Assembly (NCBI GenBank): GCA_900169235.1
Contig: FWCC01000087.1
Coordinates: 62,001-126,000 of the forward strand
DNA: 64,000 nt
Source of the DNA: Zarea fungicola
Taxonomy: Eukaryota; Ascomycota; Sordariomycetes; Hypocreales; Cordycipitaceae
Reading direction: 5' to 3'
The position numbers and the translations under genes are program-made. Shown piece by piece: positions 12,474 to 23,675 of the stretch (within the stretch, counting starts at the first letter, position 1; each line of letters opens with the position of its first letter). Under the pieces are notes generated by a model. That model made no database searches. It saw only the letters and a program-made list of their open reading frames with translations, and was not told the DNA's origin.

Positions 12474-14464
12474 TCAGTAAATCACTGACCACCTCTGCAG
12501 TAGGGCTTTGTTGATGGAAAGTATGGGCTCCAGGTCAGTCTTGATAGTACCCTGCTGTTGACGGCTGTCAATGTGACGCTTGGCACACTTTAGGCTATAT
12601 ACGCAACGCAATGGTAGCGCATCAATAACTCCTCCAAGACCGTGATGATGTTTTGTTGGTGACTGGTCTCCATGCTGGTGTGCATAGCCTTGACTGTGGC
12701 TCGGACCTTGGCTAGGCTCCAGTTCATGGTGGTGGCCGTGCTGATGGCGGTTGCCTTATTCCTGGCCATGCTCGTATGGACTCTTTGATTGCTCGCCAAG
12801 GAGTGCTACATGCTCATTCATCGACTCAGACACAATACAGTGACCCTATCCAGCGCGGCCTCGGACATGCGCTTCTGCTGCGACTGGCCGTCCTCGACAA
12901 GCGCCGAGACTTCTTGTGAAAGCACCTTCGAATATAGAATAAACAATGCTCTAAGCAGCGAGTTAGCATAAATGCTGCCCAGGCACTTTATTTCATGTCA
13001 AATTACTGCTGCTGGCAAAAAGAGTGCTTGCTAAGCGCTAAGTATGGGGTTTAAAACCTTACCTTACAGCCCTTGCGACAACGTGCAATGGAACTCCTGT
13101 AACCGTGCGCATTCCTCCACCACCATGCTAAGGAAGGTTTGAATACCTTTGTCTAGACGCTGCAGCTCCATCTGTCGATGATGCGTTTTACTTTCAAGAC
13201 TTGATAGCCGGATTACGTGATCCAATAAGTACACAGCCTGTGCCTGACGCGCCAAACTCTCTACCGGAGAGTTGTTGAAGAGCGCTTCGGGAGCACGCTG
13301 CAGAAGGTCCACGTCAAGGACCATTCCACTGCTGAAGTCCTGACCAGGTCCAAGGTCTACTGGCTGAATACTATTTTGTGAAGGAGTTCGGCAGCGGGCA
13401 GCGTTTTGATTTGGGCGACCTCGACCAAGATGATTCTGGCCCCCATTCGGTCGATTTCTCAGTGAAGCCATTCGCGAGAAGCAGATTTTTCTGGCACGCT
13501 TTCGACTCACCGTTCCAATACCAAGACTCCCAACCAAATGTTCTAATTCTCCAGCATCTGCCGCTTCTGTTCAGGTTCAAACGCAGGAGCGCGGTCCCTG
13601 AGGCCTGCGCTCGTCTTATCCAGGCTTAGGGTATTCGCGATGCGAATACAAGTTCCAATGGAGATGTAAGCCGAGTCCAGCTTCTGACACGCGTATTAAT
13701 ATACCGCAATCATGAGCCCCGCCTGTACCAGCGCGGTCGAAGCGCCGAGCACCGTCTGCGTCTGCGCAAAGAGCGTCTTAGTCATGACATCCGGCGACGA
13801 TAAAGGCGCTGACACCGCCGCGTCACCGCTCGTTGGCGATGATGACGCCCATTGCGGAATGGAGACCAGGTACATGGCGGTGGCAAGTAGCGAAAGTTTG
13901 CCGGGCGGCTTGCCCCGTTTCGCCTGCGAGGCAGCCTCGTGGAAGCGTGTGGGCGAGACGATGGGCAGCCACTTGTGAAAGCCGTGAAAGTAGCGCTGCA
14001 CAAGGTATGTAAGTGTCGGCCCTTGGTCCGGAAAGATATCCGTCACTTGTTCGTCGGGGCCACCAGGTCCTGGGGCGCCACCGCTGTTACTGACGCTGCC
14101 GAGGAACTCATACAGCGCGCCGGGTCCATCTGGAACTGATAAGTTGGGCTATTACTGGTCTGGCGCGTAGTCCTCCATATCGAGCCGTGGTTTTGACTCT
14201 CTGAACGCGTCGTCGGTGCTGGGGGGGGGGACCATCTGGACAGTTTTCTTGCGCATGGCTGGGCGGAGCGTCATGATAGATGCAGTCAAACCCACGACGA
14301 GTACAGTAGCTACACTTAGGAAACCGCTTATCGCATCCTTTCTTGCGAGCTTTGAATGCCATACAAACCCAAAGCGCACGCATGGGTGGTTTTTCGACCG
14401 TCATTGGCTGGCGAGATAACTTTGTTGGCCTTAGGCTAGAAGTTGCCAACGACGACGCTGGCAT
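12474..14464 (-). pseudogene. Decayed Zn2Cys6 fungal transcription factor
   Basis: The remains read in order as a Zn2Cys6 DNA-binding domain (KGCDKRFPKCSYC...), a linker, a fungal-specific TF middle domain (QRYFHGFHKWLPIVSP, then DSAYISIGTCIRIANTLSLD, GVLVLER) and a C-terminal part ending ILSINKALLQRW near 12480. It cannot make a full protein. Stops interrupt it at 14152-14154, 14149-14151, 13696-13698 and 13543-13545. The frame shifts at a G run (14220-14230) and again near 12600. The second zinc-binding cysteine reads Phe (VCMAF instead of C-x2-C). The likely former start is 14404. Two of the changes (Cys to Phe, and Glu to stop in VY-stop-YAC) need transversions, so repeat-induced point mutation alone does not explain the decay. 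It lies 3' of the MFS gene on the same strand and may once have regulated it (inference). Confidence 0.85.
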
Positions 14465-14845
14465 TTATATAGTCAGGCTCCGGGATTTGCAGTGTAGATA
14501 AACAGTCACTATCAATGAAGGAGAGAGGCTATATTCTCACATTTTCACTCGGTTCCATTAATTGCATCTGGCCAATTAGGGAAGGCGCCTGAATTCGTCT
14601 GTATATTAAAGAGGCTAGCCGAGCAGTAGTGCGTGGTAGTGTATATCAAGCTGGTCTCGATGCCACCAGACGAAGGTTTCCAAACAAGGCAAGGGCGGTC
14701 ACTGCGCATAAATCGCCAATGCTGGTTTGCAACTAATAACAATAAAATGGTAATTGACTCTATGATGTGCTAAGAAAACGCCATATATGCCCTGTATATA
14801 ATGCCTTGAAAACTGTACTATTTGGATCAAGTACCTATTTTCGTT
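14465..14845. other. Intergenic, regulator pseudogene to MFS gene
   Basis: This AT-rich stretch between the exporter's 3' end and the old regulator's start holds nothing else I can identify. Confidence 0.5.
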
Positions 14846-16691
14846 CTAATCTCGAAGTGCGGCGAATTTGGAGGCCTTGCGCAACCTAGCACCATACTTA
14901 TAAAAGACAAATGGTATTGGTAGAGCCAGACAGACGATACCGGCCAGCAGACTCACGGCCGGACCAACACGCATGGAGGAGAACATGGGTCTCGCAGCTA
15001 GTGGTAAACCGCAAGCAATCATGGATCGCAGGAAAGTGTTGGCGGCCAACGCACTGGCAGCATACATACCATATGTATCGACAAGAAAGTTGAGGCACTG
15101 CTGAAAAATAATATTGAAGCCAGCGCCAATAAATGCTGCAATCAGCAAGTTAGCACTGCCACGGCGGGAGGACAACGGCTCATAGCACCGGCCAACGTAC
15201 CTAGAGCAACGGTCGGAAGCGCCCAATGGAACTTCGGATCTGCCGTCCACGCAAACCAAAATAGGCCAGCAATGAGAAGTACCATACCAAATACGATAGG
15301 TGGAAGACGCGCTTCAGGAACAGGCTTATTGTTGTTCTTGGCCATCGCTTTGACGTAGTACGGCTGATTGGCGAGATTGATAAAGACGGCAAGGAGGACG
15401 CCGATGAAGATGCCCAGATATGGTAGCGATGCTATGATTGGACTAAATTGCCGGATGTCGCGGAAAACAATGGGAACGACTTCGAGAAACATGTAGATGA
15501 GGCCAAACACGAATGACGCAAAGAGGGCCATGCAAGTCACTGCCGGTTCGGTAAAGAGCATTCTGAAGACGGAAACTTGTTAGCATGACAGAACGTTTCC
15601 TGAGTTTCTACCAGGGGAGCAACAGCTCACCTTAAAGGTCTCACGACATATTTTGTCAGAATGTTCCCCATGTTCATCTTTTCTTCCTCTTGAGGATGCC
15701 ACCATCGCTCATCACCTGTCTCCTGCCGCATGCGCACAGCTTTCTGGCGAAGCAGAACCGGGCCATAGGTCTCTGGTAGGAAAAAAACACAGACCGACAC
15801 GATTGCGAATGATATAATGGCTTGGAAATATTCGGTCCCTGGGTAAACGGTCATGATGATTAGCCAAACTCCTGTCTTTCGTATCGCAGCTACTTACATC
15901 GCCAGCCAAGTTTTGGGTTTACGGTTATGGCGGACCCAATGAGCGGTGCCAGAGTCGGCCCTCCAATAACACAGACGCCAAAAAAGGTCATTGCCATGCC
16001 TCGGACCTTTGGCGCATAAAAGTCGCCGAGGGCCGCGGAGACGTTGCTTTGGGGCGCAGAGCCGAATACCGCGGCGAGGAAGCGGGTGATGAAGATGCTG
16101 GCGGCATTTGTGCTAGTTGCTGTGCCAATGCTGAACAGGCCGAGGACGAAGACGGGAGGTAACATGGACCACCGGCGGCCAAACACTTCGCTGACTGGCG
16201 CCCATAGTAGGGGGCCGAGTGCAAAGCCTGGGCAAATGTTTAGCATTGTATCTTGTACCAAACAGAGCATCATGTCACCAGGCCGATAGACAAAAGAGGG
16301 GTTTCTTACCAAGCAGGTAGAGGGACATTGTTAGTGTAGTAGCTTCGGCGCTCGTGTGTGTGTATTTTGCAATGTCAGGCTGAGCAGGCGCCGTGATGGA
16401 CGTGCCCATCGAACCAACAAGAGCCAAGAGAGCCATCTGAACCAGAATCGATATTTTTTTGGACGAGCTGAAGTTGAGTGGGCTCTCCGGATCGCCAGGC
16501 TCGAATCTGACTTGGAATGCCTTTCTTTCACTCTCCGGATCTGCATCTTGTTGTGAATGATCGCCGATGGAGCCTTCATTTTCGCCTTCTTGGTTGCTTG
16601 GCCTTATTTCTTGCTTGAATGGTCTTGAATCAATCATGACGGAGGTTTGCCCGGGGGTGGCCAATCTAGAAGCCTTTTCTTCATCTGGCAT
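14846..16691 (-). CDS. MFS transporter, DHA1 drug/polyamine type
   Basis: A plasma-membrane proton antiporter of the fungal DHA1 group, which exports drugs or polyamines; the substrate is unknown. Five exons (16691-16310, 16227-15898, 15838-15631, 15562-15201, 15135-14846) encode 523 residues, a normal length. All four introns (59-82 nt) keep phase and restore family motifs: FALGPLLWAPVSEVFGRR in the second exon, LGWRWTEYFQAI across intron 2, PETYGPVLLRQKA, and FIGAGFNIIFQQCLNFLVDTYG across intron 4. The N-terminal 85 residues are hydrophilic and cytosolic, with the usual DPESPLNFSSSKK lead-in to helix 1. No lesion is visible, in contrast to the broken regulator next to it. Confidence 0.93.
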
Positions 16692-18540
16692 GCTGACTCT
16701 TTTGTTGTGTCTCCACGACTAATAGCAGAGTTTCCCGCTTTTATAAAGACAGTTGCCGAATCTCATTCAACTTCAAGGACGCTCTCCTAGAAGACGTTTT
16801 AAAAGATTAAAGAGTTTGAAAGGATTAATGGCCAAGTAAATAACAACTGACGAAAAAACGAGGATAAAAGAGAAAATCGTCTGCGGAGCTAAGCTCGGCC
16901 GATGTTGTCATTTTTTTTTCTTGCCAAAAAGATGTTTGACGGGATCGTCATTTGACACTAGTGACGACGGCTGTGGGGGTGGCCAACTCAAAAGGCCGAA
17001 AGCGCGAGCAAACGGTGAGGAACCATTGTGGCTACTTCATGGCTCATCAAGTAGCCTAATAAAACGGATATTAATGTTTTGCTTCATGGGTGCCGTCGAG
17101 ATCAGTAAGCGTCAAGGATAAGGTGCAGGCTATTGGAATACAACGGCGGAGGTATTGTTGAATGTTTGATTACAAACCAGTGCAGTCCAAAGTTGGGCCA
17201 GTAAATAGCCCGCCGTTGGAGATGTCAGTCATCATCCTCTGTTTCACTGGCAGTGAGCCGAGCTAACGCCGAGCTTCTGTAGATGCGATGGAGAGTGTGT
17301 GCGGATACACGGCACCGATGTTGTGGGCAGGTTCAATGGATACCTGCGTGATTGGTCATCGATTGGCATTGGAAGCAAGGAAGTGAATCGCGTGGAATAA
17401 TCATCAGAAGGCTGATAAAAACCTCCAAAAGTGGCGTTCAACGTACTGTACAAGATGACAGAGGCTGGCACGGCGGCCAGAGTTTGGTTATTGTAGGACG
17501 ATGTCGCTCCGGGCCGACCGCGGCGACACCTCCGGTGTGCCGTATGCGGAATCGGGAGTGTGGCAGACAAAGGTTGACGGGTTTACAGCAGCAAACAAAA
17601 GGTGATTATATCCGAATGGCCGAAGTCCTAACTGGTCGAAAACTCTACGCCAACAATTGACAAGCGGGATACTAACTGATCCGTTTTGGGTGCGATTCAT
17701 GTTCTCTCTGTCTACCTTACCCGCCTTGACAAAAATTGTCGCGATTGCGTCTCCGAGTACAAGCAGTTAGTTACGAGGTAGGGTCAGAGCAGAGGCGTGC
17801 GTGTGTTGATTATGCCAGTACTTATCCTTTTCTTCAACGGAAGAGCGGCGTTACGAGGGCGGCTGACTAGTGATGGGGACCACGCGGAACTGTTGCCGAA
17901 CTCTGATCCAAGTAGAACTTTGGCACCTTTCTAGGTTCGTTGATTGCCAAGTCTTGATGGTTGATGGGTACGATTGGGTAATTACGATTTGGTACGATTG
18001 GGTGACGAGAGTGTGGCCCAGCTCTGTGGCAACGTGGCTCATACGACCTGTGGCTTGGTTCAGATAATATCATGGTTCGCCTGGCTGGCAGTTGCACGAA
18101 GTGCCAGGAATAAATACCCTTTTAACTATTCTGCACTGCCTCGTTCTGCGGCCTTGCGCTTTTTTATGTCGACTTACACACGTGCTGTCCACTGAGTTGA
18201 CTGCCAATACCAACTTGCCACAGTCAGAACACAGGGGGGCACCCGTTTTATAAATTAAGTAGCGCCCATAATGCGCCTCCAATCTTGTGTTAGTGCGACG
18301 CCAAGAAGAAGACTTAGCGTGGTTCCTGGGCGAATCTAGGCCTAAACCCCCACTGTTACGGGCAGGGCGAGCCGACCGACAAACTGATAGGCTTTTCGTT
18401 ATTTTTGCACTCGCTGATGCTCTTCCTCTCTCTCCCTCTCTCGCCCTCCCTGAGTCTTCTATCACCATACAATCATCAAAAATCTGCGCAACTTGGCAAT
18501 CGCATCCAGAGATATCAGCAACTTGAAAATTTCCATCAAA
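16692..18540. other. Intergenic, divergent promoter region
   Basis: It separates the MFS gene (-) from the second GPI-protein gene (+) and so holds both promoters. Only short open frames occur. A CT-rich tract at about 18420-18460 lies where the leader of the plus-strand gene should be. Confidence 0.5.
17967..18003. repeat. Short direct repeat GGTACGATTGGGT
   Basis: Two identical 13-bp copies start 24 bases apart (17967 and 17991). The function is unknown. Confidence 0.5.
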
Positions 18541-19339
18541 ATGCGCCGTTCCGTTCAAATCCTCGCCGCCGCCGCAGTCGCTGCCTCGGGTACCGCCGCC
18601 GCCTCCGAAAGCGCGTTTGTCACCAGTCTCCTCCTCCCCTTCGACGACCCATCACATTTCGTCGGAACCATCCTGGGCGTGGACAAGGACGCCACGACGT
18701 TTGCCTATACCTGCGGGAGCGATGTCGCCTCCACCGACTGTGGCCTGGACACGCCGGGTGTCGTCGTCCAAGGCCCCTCTACATGGCAGATTTCCCTCTC
18801 GCAAAGCGATGATGAAGACGGTCTCTAGTACGGCAATATTACTGAACCCATCTGCCCCCTCTTTCAACGACGACAACAGGAGCCTTTCTTTTCCTCTTCT
18901 TCTCATATCTCTCATCGCTCTCATCTCCCTTTCTTTGCGGGAAGCTGTAACTAACATCCGTGCGCGCAATTATAGCTCCTTGACGGCCAACTGTGCCCTC
19001 ACGCCCTCCAAGGGCGAGGCCAACTGCGTCATCTCCGCCACCCAGTCCGACTCCACCACCAACTATGCCACCACTACCAGCGGCATGACAACTTCCTACT
19101 CCTCCGACCTTCAGGCCGTCACAATCATCGCCGGCCTTGACAAGCTAAGTGGCGGCGCCGTGCCGTCCCAGACAACCGCCTCCTCCACCCCTGCCGGCAG
19201 CTCGGGAGCCAAGAGCACATCACAAGCCTCGTCAGGCGCAGCAGGCTCCGCGACCAAGTCGCCTAATGCTGCGCCTGCTGTTACTCAGCAGGCGCTGCTA
19301 GCTGGTGTCGCCGCCGTTGTTGGCGCGTTGGTACTGTAG
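18541..19339 (+). CDS. Secreted GPI-anchored protein, copy 2
   Basis: 216 residues in two exons (18541-18827, 18976-19339). The intron (18828-18975) has a GTACGG donor, and a TATAG acceptor restores frame as DEDGLYSLTANCAL. The protein starts with a signal peptide (ILAAAAVAASGTAAA), then a core with LLLPFDDPSHFVGTILGV, YTCGS, CGLDTPGVVVQGPSTWQISL and TANCALTP...NCVISA, followed by a Ser/Thr-rich stalk and a GPI tail (ALLAGVAAVVGALVL). Spacing of the FLP/LLP opening, the cysteines and the GP-T segment parallels the protein at 9517-10457. Exact function is unknown; a wall or surface role is inferred. It is tail to tail with the MscL gene, 170 bases away. Confidence 0.85.
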
Positions 19340-19509
19340 GCTACCTTCCGGTAGAAAATAAGTACGGGGGGGTGTGGGATTTTACTGCATAGCCAATCAC
19401 TTGTCTTTTTCTTCCTTACGTGCGTGTTTGAACAATAGCGATAGTAGTAATGATAATCTAAAAAGGGAGGACCGGCGTCTAGAGCCTTTCTCTCTCCCTC
19501 TTTTACCTC

Positions 19510-20367
19510 TCACGAAGCTATATCATCTCGTCCGTCCAGCCAGCTTGTGCAGTTGACACAGCGTAGAGCCTAAGCCGACGATTAGCGTTTCGTTTCTGCA
19601 GGCAGTAGCATTCCTGGCTCGCATACCTTTTCATTGATACTCTTGCGGCAAAATCTGCACTTTGTGGTATACCTGATGATGGGATCATGCGATACCAATG
19701 TGTAAATATGGGCTAGTCCATAGAGACAAAAGCCGACCATCCCAAATGAGACGAGCTGGTAGATGAAGGACCTATTATGTGTTTTGCGTCAGTAACATAA
19801 GCAACATAACGAGTAGGGTCTGATACTTGGCATGGGTAGGCAGTACGCACCCATAGGCCATAACCACGGCGCCGTCATCAAGCGCTTGCTGCATCGTATT
19901 GTAATCCTCTGTGGAGTTGGACTTGTCGCCTCGCCGCAGCACCGCAAATTTTTCTTCAATATTCTTGTTCAAAGGGAATATAACAGCAATGGGTGGCATT
20001 AGAATGGCGCTGACAAACGACTTGACCAAATCGGTAAACGCAGCCGCCACACTGTACGACGGGGAGCGGATTTGGTGGTTAGCAAGCCAGACATGCAGAT
20101 ATACGTTATGCAGGGCCCGGAAGTAGCATGAGCTATTCCTTGCCTTGTTTCTTCTTCATCTTCTCCGTCGTCCTCTTCTACTTCTCTGATGATTTCATCT
20201 CCCCGTCAAAGGCACAGTGCTTACATTAAACCAAAGGCAATTTGTAAAATATTCCCTTGAAACGCAAAGTCGACGAACCCATGCCAGAATCGCTGTGCCT
20301 TTGCCTGGCTGCGATGCAGCAGCGAGTCGGACTCACTGTGCACAGCTTCCAGGTCATTCGACGGCAT
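19510..20367 (-). CDS. mscL: Large-conductance mechanosensitive channel (MscL) with zinc ribbon
   Basis: MscL homopentamers open under membrane tension and release solutes. Four exons (20367-20225, 20051-19851, 19771-19627, 19569-19510) give 182 residues. Exon 1 supplies a hydrophilic N-terminus and the start of helix 1. Exon 2 supplies helix 1 (IAFGLIVAAAFTDLVKSFVS, then ILMPPIAVIF) and the loop (KFAVLRRG, YNTMQQALDDGAVVMAYG). Exon 3 supplies helix 2. Exons 3 and 4 together build a Cys-x2-Cys-x10-Cys-x2-Cys ribbon (C153, C156, C167, C170) ending CTSWLDGRDD, as in many bacterial MscLs. All donors are GT (GTAAGC, GTGCGT, GTATGC). If intron 3 were retained the ribbon would be truncated at its second pair. 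The fungal subcellular location is unknown to me. Confidence 0.9.
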
Positions 20368-21516
20368 GCTGTTTTCAGTTTGTTCCTCTCAGCTTTGCTG
20401 TGGACTTTTTTCCCATGATTGTCAGTTCGCTGGGCGATGGGGGGTTAACATTCTGGCTCCCCATTGCCCTCGGGCCCCCTAATAAAGCCTGGATCTGGTT
20501 TGGACTCGAAACCCAGCCCCGCACATTTGAACCCTTGCTGGAGAGATAAGGCCAGCGACGAGCGACAGGCGCTGATCTGACTAGTTAGTCTGACCTATGA
20601 TGCAATGTGGAGGGAACATGGTTCACGTGAAGCGCCATCTCTCGCAAGTCCAGGCGCCAAGGGCGGGGGGTTGCCCGAGATTGTTCTATAGTTAATTGTC
20701 ATTTTTCATGTCCAATCGTTGTGATGGGAGATGAATTGTAAGTGAGTTTGATTCAACTGTGTGAATCACAATTTGATGCCCGAATACGCTACTATCTTTT
20801 TCAGCCTGCAACGGTCGCTCTACTGTGCAACACAGTCTAAGAGCAGTCTAATTGATGTCATTTCCTTTTGGCAGTTCTCTATGCGTACTTCACAAGGATT
20901 GTTATGCCTGATAGACAATAAGAGTATAATGCCGTATTTGCCAAGTTATTTTCAGTGTAACCAAGATGATACTGTAGGGGGTGATTGGCGACCGCCAAAA
21001 TACCAAACGTTGTTTGCTGCCAGACTATGTTGACTCGGTCGCGCCATCTAATAGGGCTTCATTCAAATTCAACGCTCTTTAAATGATTAATCAAGATGGA
21101 GGGTTTCTTTTTGGGTATTTTAATGTTCTCTTTTTTTTCTTTAAAAACAGAAAAACAGAACTTCACTCCAAATCTAGTAATGTCTTACACACACGGCTGT
21201 GTAGCTGTGTAGGCAGATTTTGAGGTTGGCATTTCGCTAAATCGCGAACCATCAAACAGTCACAAGGGAGCAGACACTCAGCATTGTGACACGGAGATTT
21301 TGAATGGCAGTTTATTCTTGCTCAACCTGACCGCTATTTCATATCTGCTGTACAACTTTATTGATCAATCTGTGCCCCCCAACAATAGGTGGAAGTTGGA
21401 TGGATATATATAGATATATAAATACATCCAAACATATCCTCCAAAACTATCGCGCAACCCGGCATCCAAACACCAGTTGGGAAAAAAAGACCCCCAAGCT
21501 GTATCAATTGGAAAGA
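20368..21516. other. Intergenic region
   Basis: It holds the MscL upstream region and that of the small coiled-coil gene. No gene was recognised. Confidence 0.5.
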
Positions 21517-22083
21517 ATGACATCTAATCAAACGCATGTAACGCTGGTTTTTGGAGCAGCGAGGTGAGCATCGATTACACACTCGTGAGATCCTCGGTGC
21601 TTACTCATTGAATGCAGCACGGACAACACTCCTCCCCGCAAGGAACTTCCAAAACAGGTGCAAGAACTTCAAGAAAGGCTAGACGCTGCCAACTCAAAGT
21701 GAGTTTGAGAAAAATAAATTAATGCATGAATCAAGAAACAAACGAAGCAGTAAACGACGGTGGTAAATGGTTCAGCCATTATAGCAAAGTTGTGGGATGC
21801 CGAGACTCTTCTTTCTACGTGTTGCTAACTTGAATAAACTGCCAGGGTCGAGAAATACAAGGAGCAGGTAAAAGGCTTGTCAGAGGACGTGAAAAGGTTA
21901 GCAGGGGAGGTGAAGGATTTGGAGGAAGAGGTGACGTACTTGTCTGAGGAGAATGGAGAGTGGAAAACACATTGCGAGGAAATAAATGAAATATTTCTTG
22001 GGAAACGAGGAGTGGGAAATACACTGCATAGAAATACACGCGAGCATGAAGAGGAACTTGCAACGTATGGAACTAGGCATTGA
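21517..22083 (+). CDS. Small coiled-coil protein, unknown function
   Basis: I do not recognise a family. Three exons (21517-21563, 21618-21698, 21846-22083) join in phase to give 121 residues; donors are GTGAGC and GTGAGT and acceptors are GCAG and CCAG. From about residue 25 to 85 the sequence is a highly charged heptad-like coiled coil (QVQELQERLDAANSK, then VKRLAGEVKDLEEEVTYLSE). The last 35 residues are basic and acidic without repeats. The start is the in-frame ATG nearest the coil; a longer N-terminus is possible because the frame stays open upstream. A structural or adaptor role is only a guess. Confidence 0.55.
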
Positions 22084-23675
22084 ATTAGACAGGAAGATTT
22101 AAGACGGCGTCATTTGTTTTATTGCATTTTTTTCAAAACAGACACTTTCATCCCAGTCGATACTACATCATCATCTTCCCTGCCGTCCTGTGTGTAGGTT
22201 GAGGATATTCACTATATCCAAATCAAAAGCAGACGACTCTTGAGTGAGAGGAAAAGAGGGGAAGAGAAACAAGGAACAAAATCTAAGCTTCATGCTTACT
22301 GCGCATGTCCCTGCGAGTTGTCATGTAGTCCATGCCGCGACTTGCTTGTGACGCCAAGTACAAAGAGACCAGGAGTAAGTGAGCAGGGAAAGGCTACAGA
22401 AAGAATAGAGAAACAGTTTACATATGTAGAGATTATCGCACACCGACCAGGTGATGGGTATTGCTGGTGGCAACAAGCTGGAATGAGACACATTGTGAAC
22501 GAGTTATAGTTAGTGGCTGGCATGTAACAAATGCTTTATGGATTGGTTGCTGTATAATGACGTCGGCCGGCTCACGGCGGGTCTAGCACTGTCAGAAAGG
22601 CAACTTGTGACAGCATTGGGGACCGCCGTGGGCCTGTTGCTTGCTAAAGATGACTTGACTGCGCGAGTGAAGACGAGCCAGGAATGGAACTGTCAATGAC
22701 AAGAGGCCAATGACGACGGGCTTCCCACGCTTCTACCCGCAGCCTTTTGTGACCACATGCGACTTGTGACTGGAGAAAATGCCCACGTGAAGGTGCAGCA
22801 CCGCCACTTGATGGGCAAATGGGGTACAGCTGGCCACACCGCTGGCCATTTACAGCATGTTTTGGTGCTAGTGGTGCTAATGGTTCTGGAGCGTTTCCCA
22901 ATCAAGTTATGAACCACATCTACGCCAATCCCGGGGGAGGCTCTAGTTTGAGGACGCTACTGGTATAAAGCCGCTGGAAAAGGCACACGAAAGCTCTATC
23001 GTTTGCCAAGCCTCACTCGACCCGCCCAAATTACCGGCCGTGACATGCCGAATGCTTAACGCTAACAGGTAGCAAAAGAAAAAAAAAAGAAAAAAAGCGG
23101 CGGTTGGCCATCCTCTCACCTCAAACTTCCCTGACCTCCCCACCACCAAAAAGTAAACAATCCCGCCTCTCAGTAGCATTGCCCTCTGTCACAAAGAAGC
23201 GCCGTCATCGACATAGCTGACATTTGCTATTTCTTTTCTTTTTTTTTTTTATCAAAGAATCGCCCGATCGACTACACAGCACACGCCAATCGAAACAATA
23301 CAAAACGGCAACCAAGTGGACCAAGTGATCCGATTCAGCTCTTCTACGCACATACATTACATCCCTTCGTCCCCCCCCCCCCCCCCCNNCCCCCCCCCCA
23401 CCTTGGCCATTGCTACCTACTCTCACCCTCACCATCGCCCTCGCCGCCGCCGCCTCCACACAACGCGCTCATTGTTGGCTCGACCATTTGATCATGCCGG
23501 CTTGCCCAAAATATCGCTCTCCGCTGTAAAAACAGCAATCCTCCTTCCCGAACCTGTACAACTGCCATGATCGACCCGTTGCCAGATCATACATCGACCG
23601 ACCTCGACTCTCTGCGCTTCGACCCCACAACACACCAGCACCACACAGAAACCACTGCCAAATAAAGTATTCGAC
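22084..23675. other. Intergenic region with assembly ambiguity
   Basis: No gene is supported. The 3' part is CT-rich and probably the leader of the GTPase gene; it includes a cytosine homopolymer with two unknown bases (listed separately). Confidence 0.5.
23371..23399. repeat. Poly-C run containing two N bases
   Basis: Seventeen C, then NN at 23388-23389, then ten C. The true length is unresolved. It lies about 280 bases before the GTPase start codon and does not affect a coding exon. Confidence 0.95.

Noticed and set aside
12474..14464. Repeat-induced point mutation as the sole cause of the regulator's decay
   Set aside because: Some key lesions (Cys to Phe, Glu to stop) need G-to-T changes, and frameshifts are also present.
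18070..18558. Minus-strand open frame of 162 codons over the start of the second GPI-protein gene
   Set aside because: It overlaps the CT-rich leader and signal-peptide exon of the plus-strand gene and shows no family pattern.
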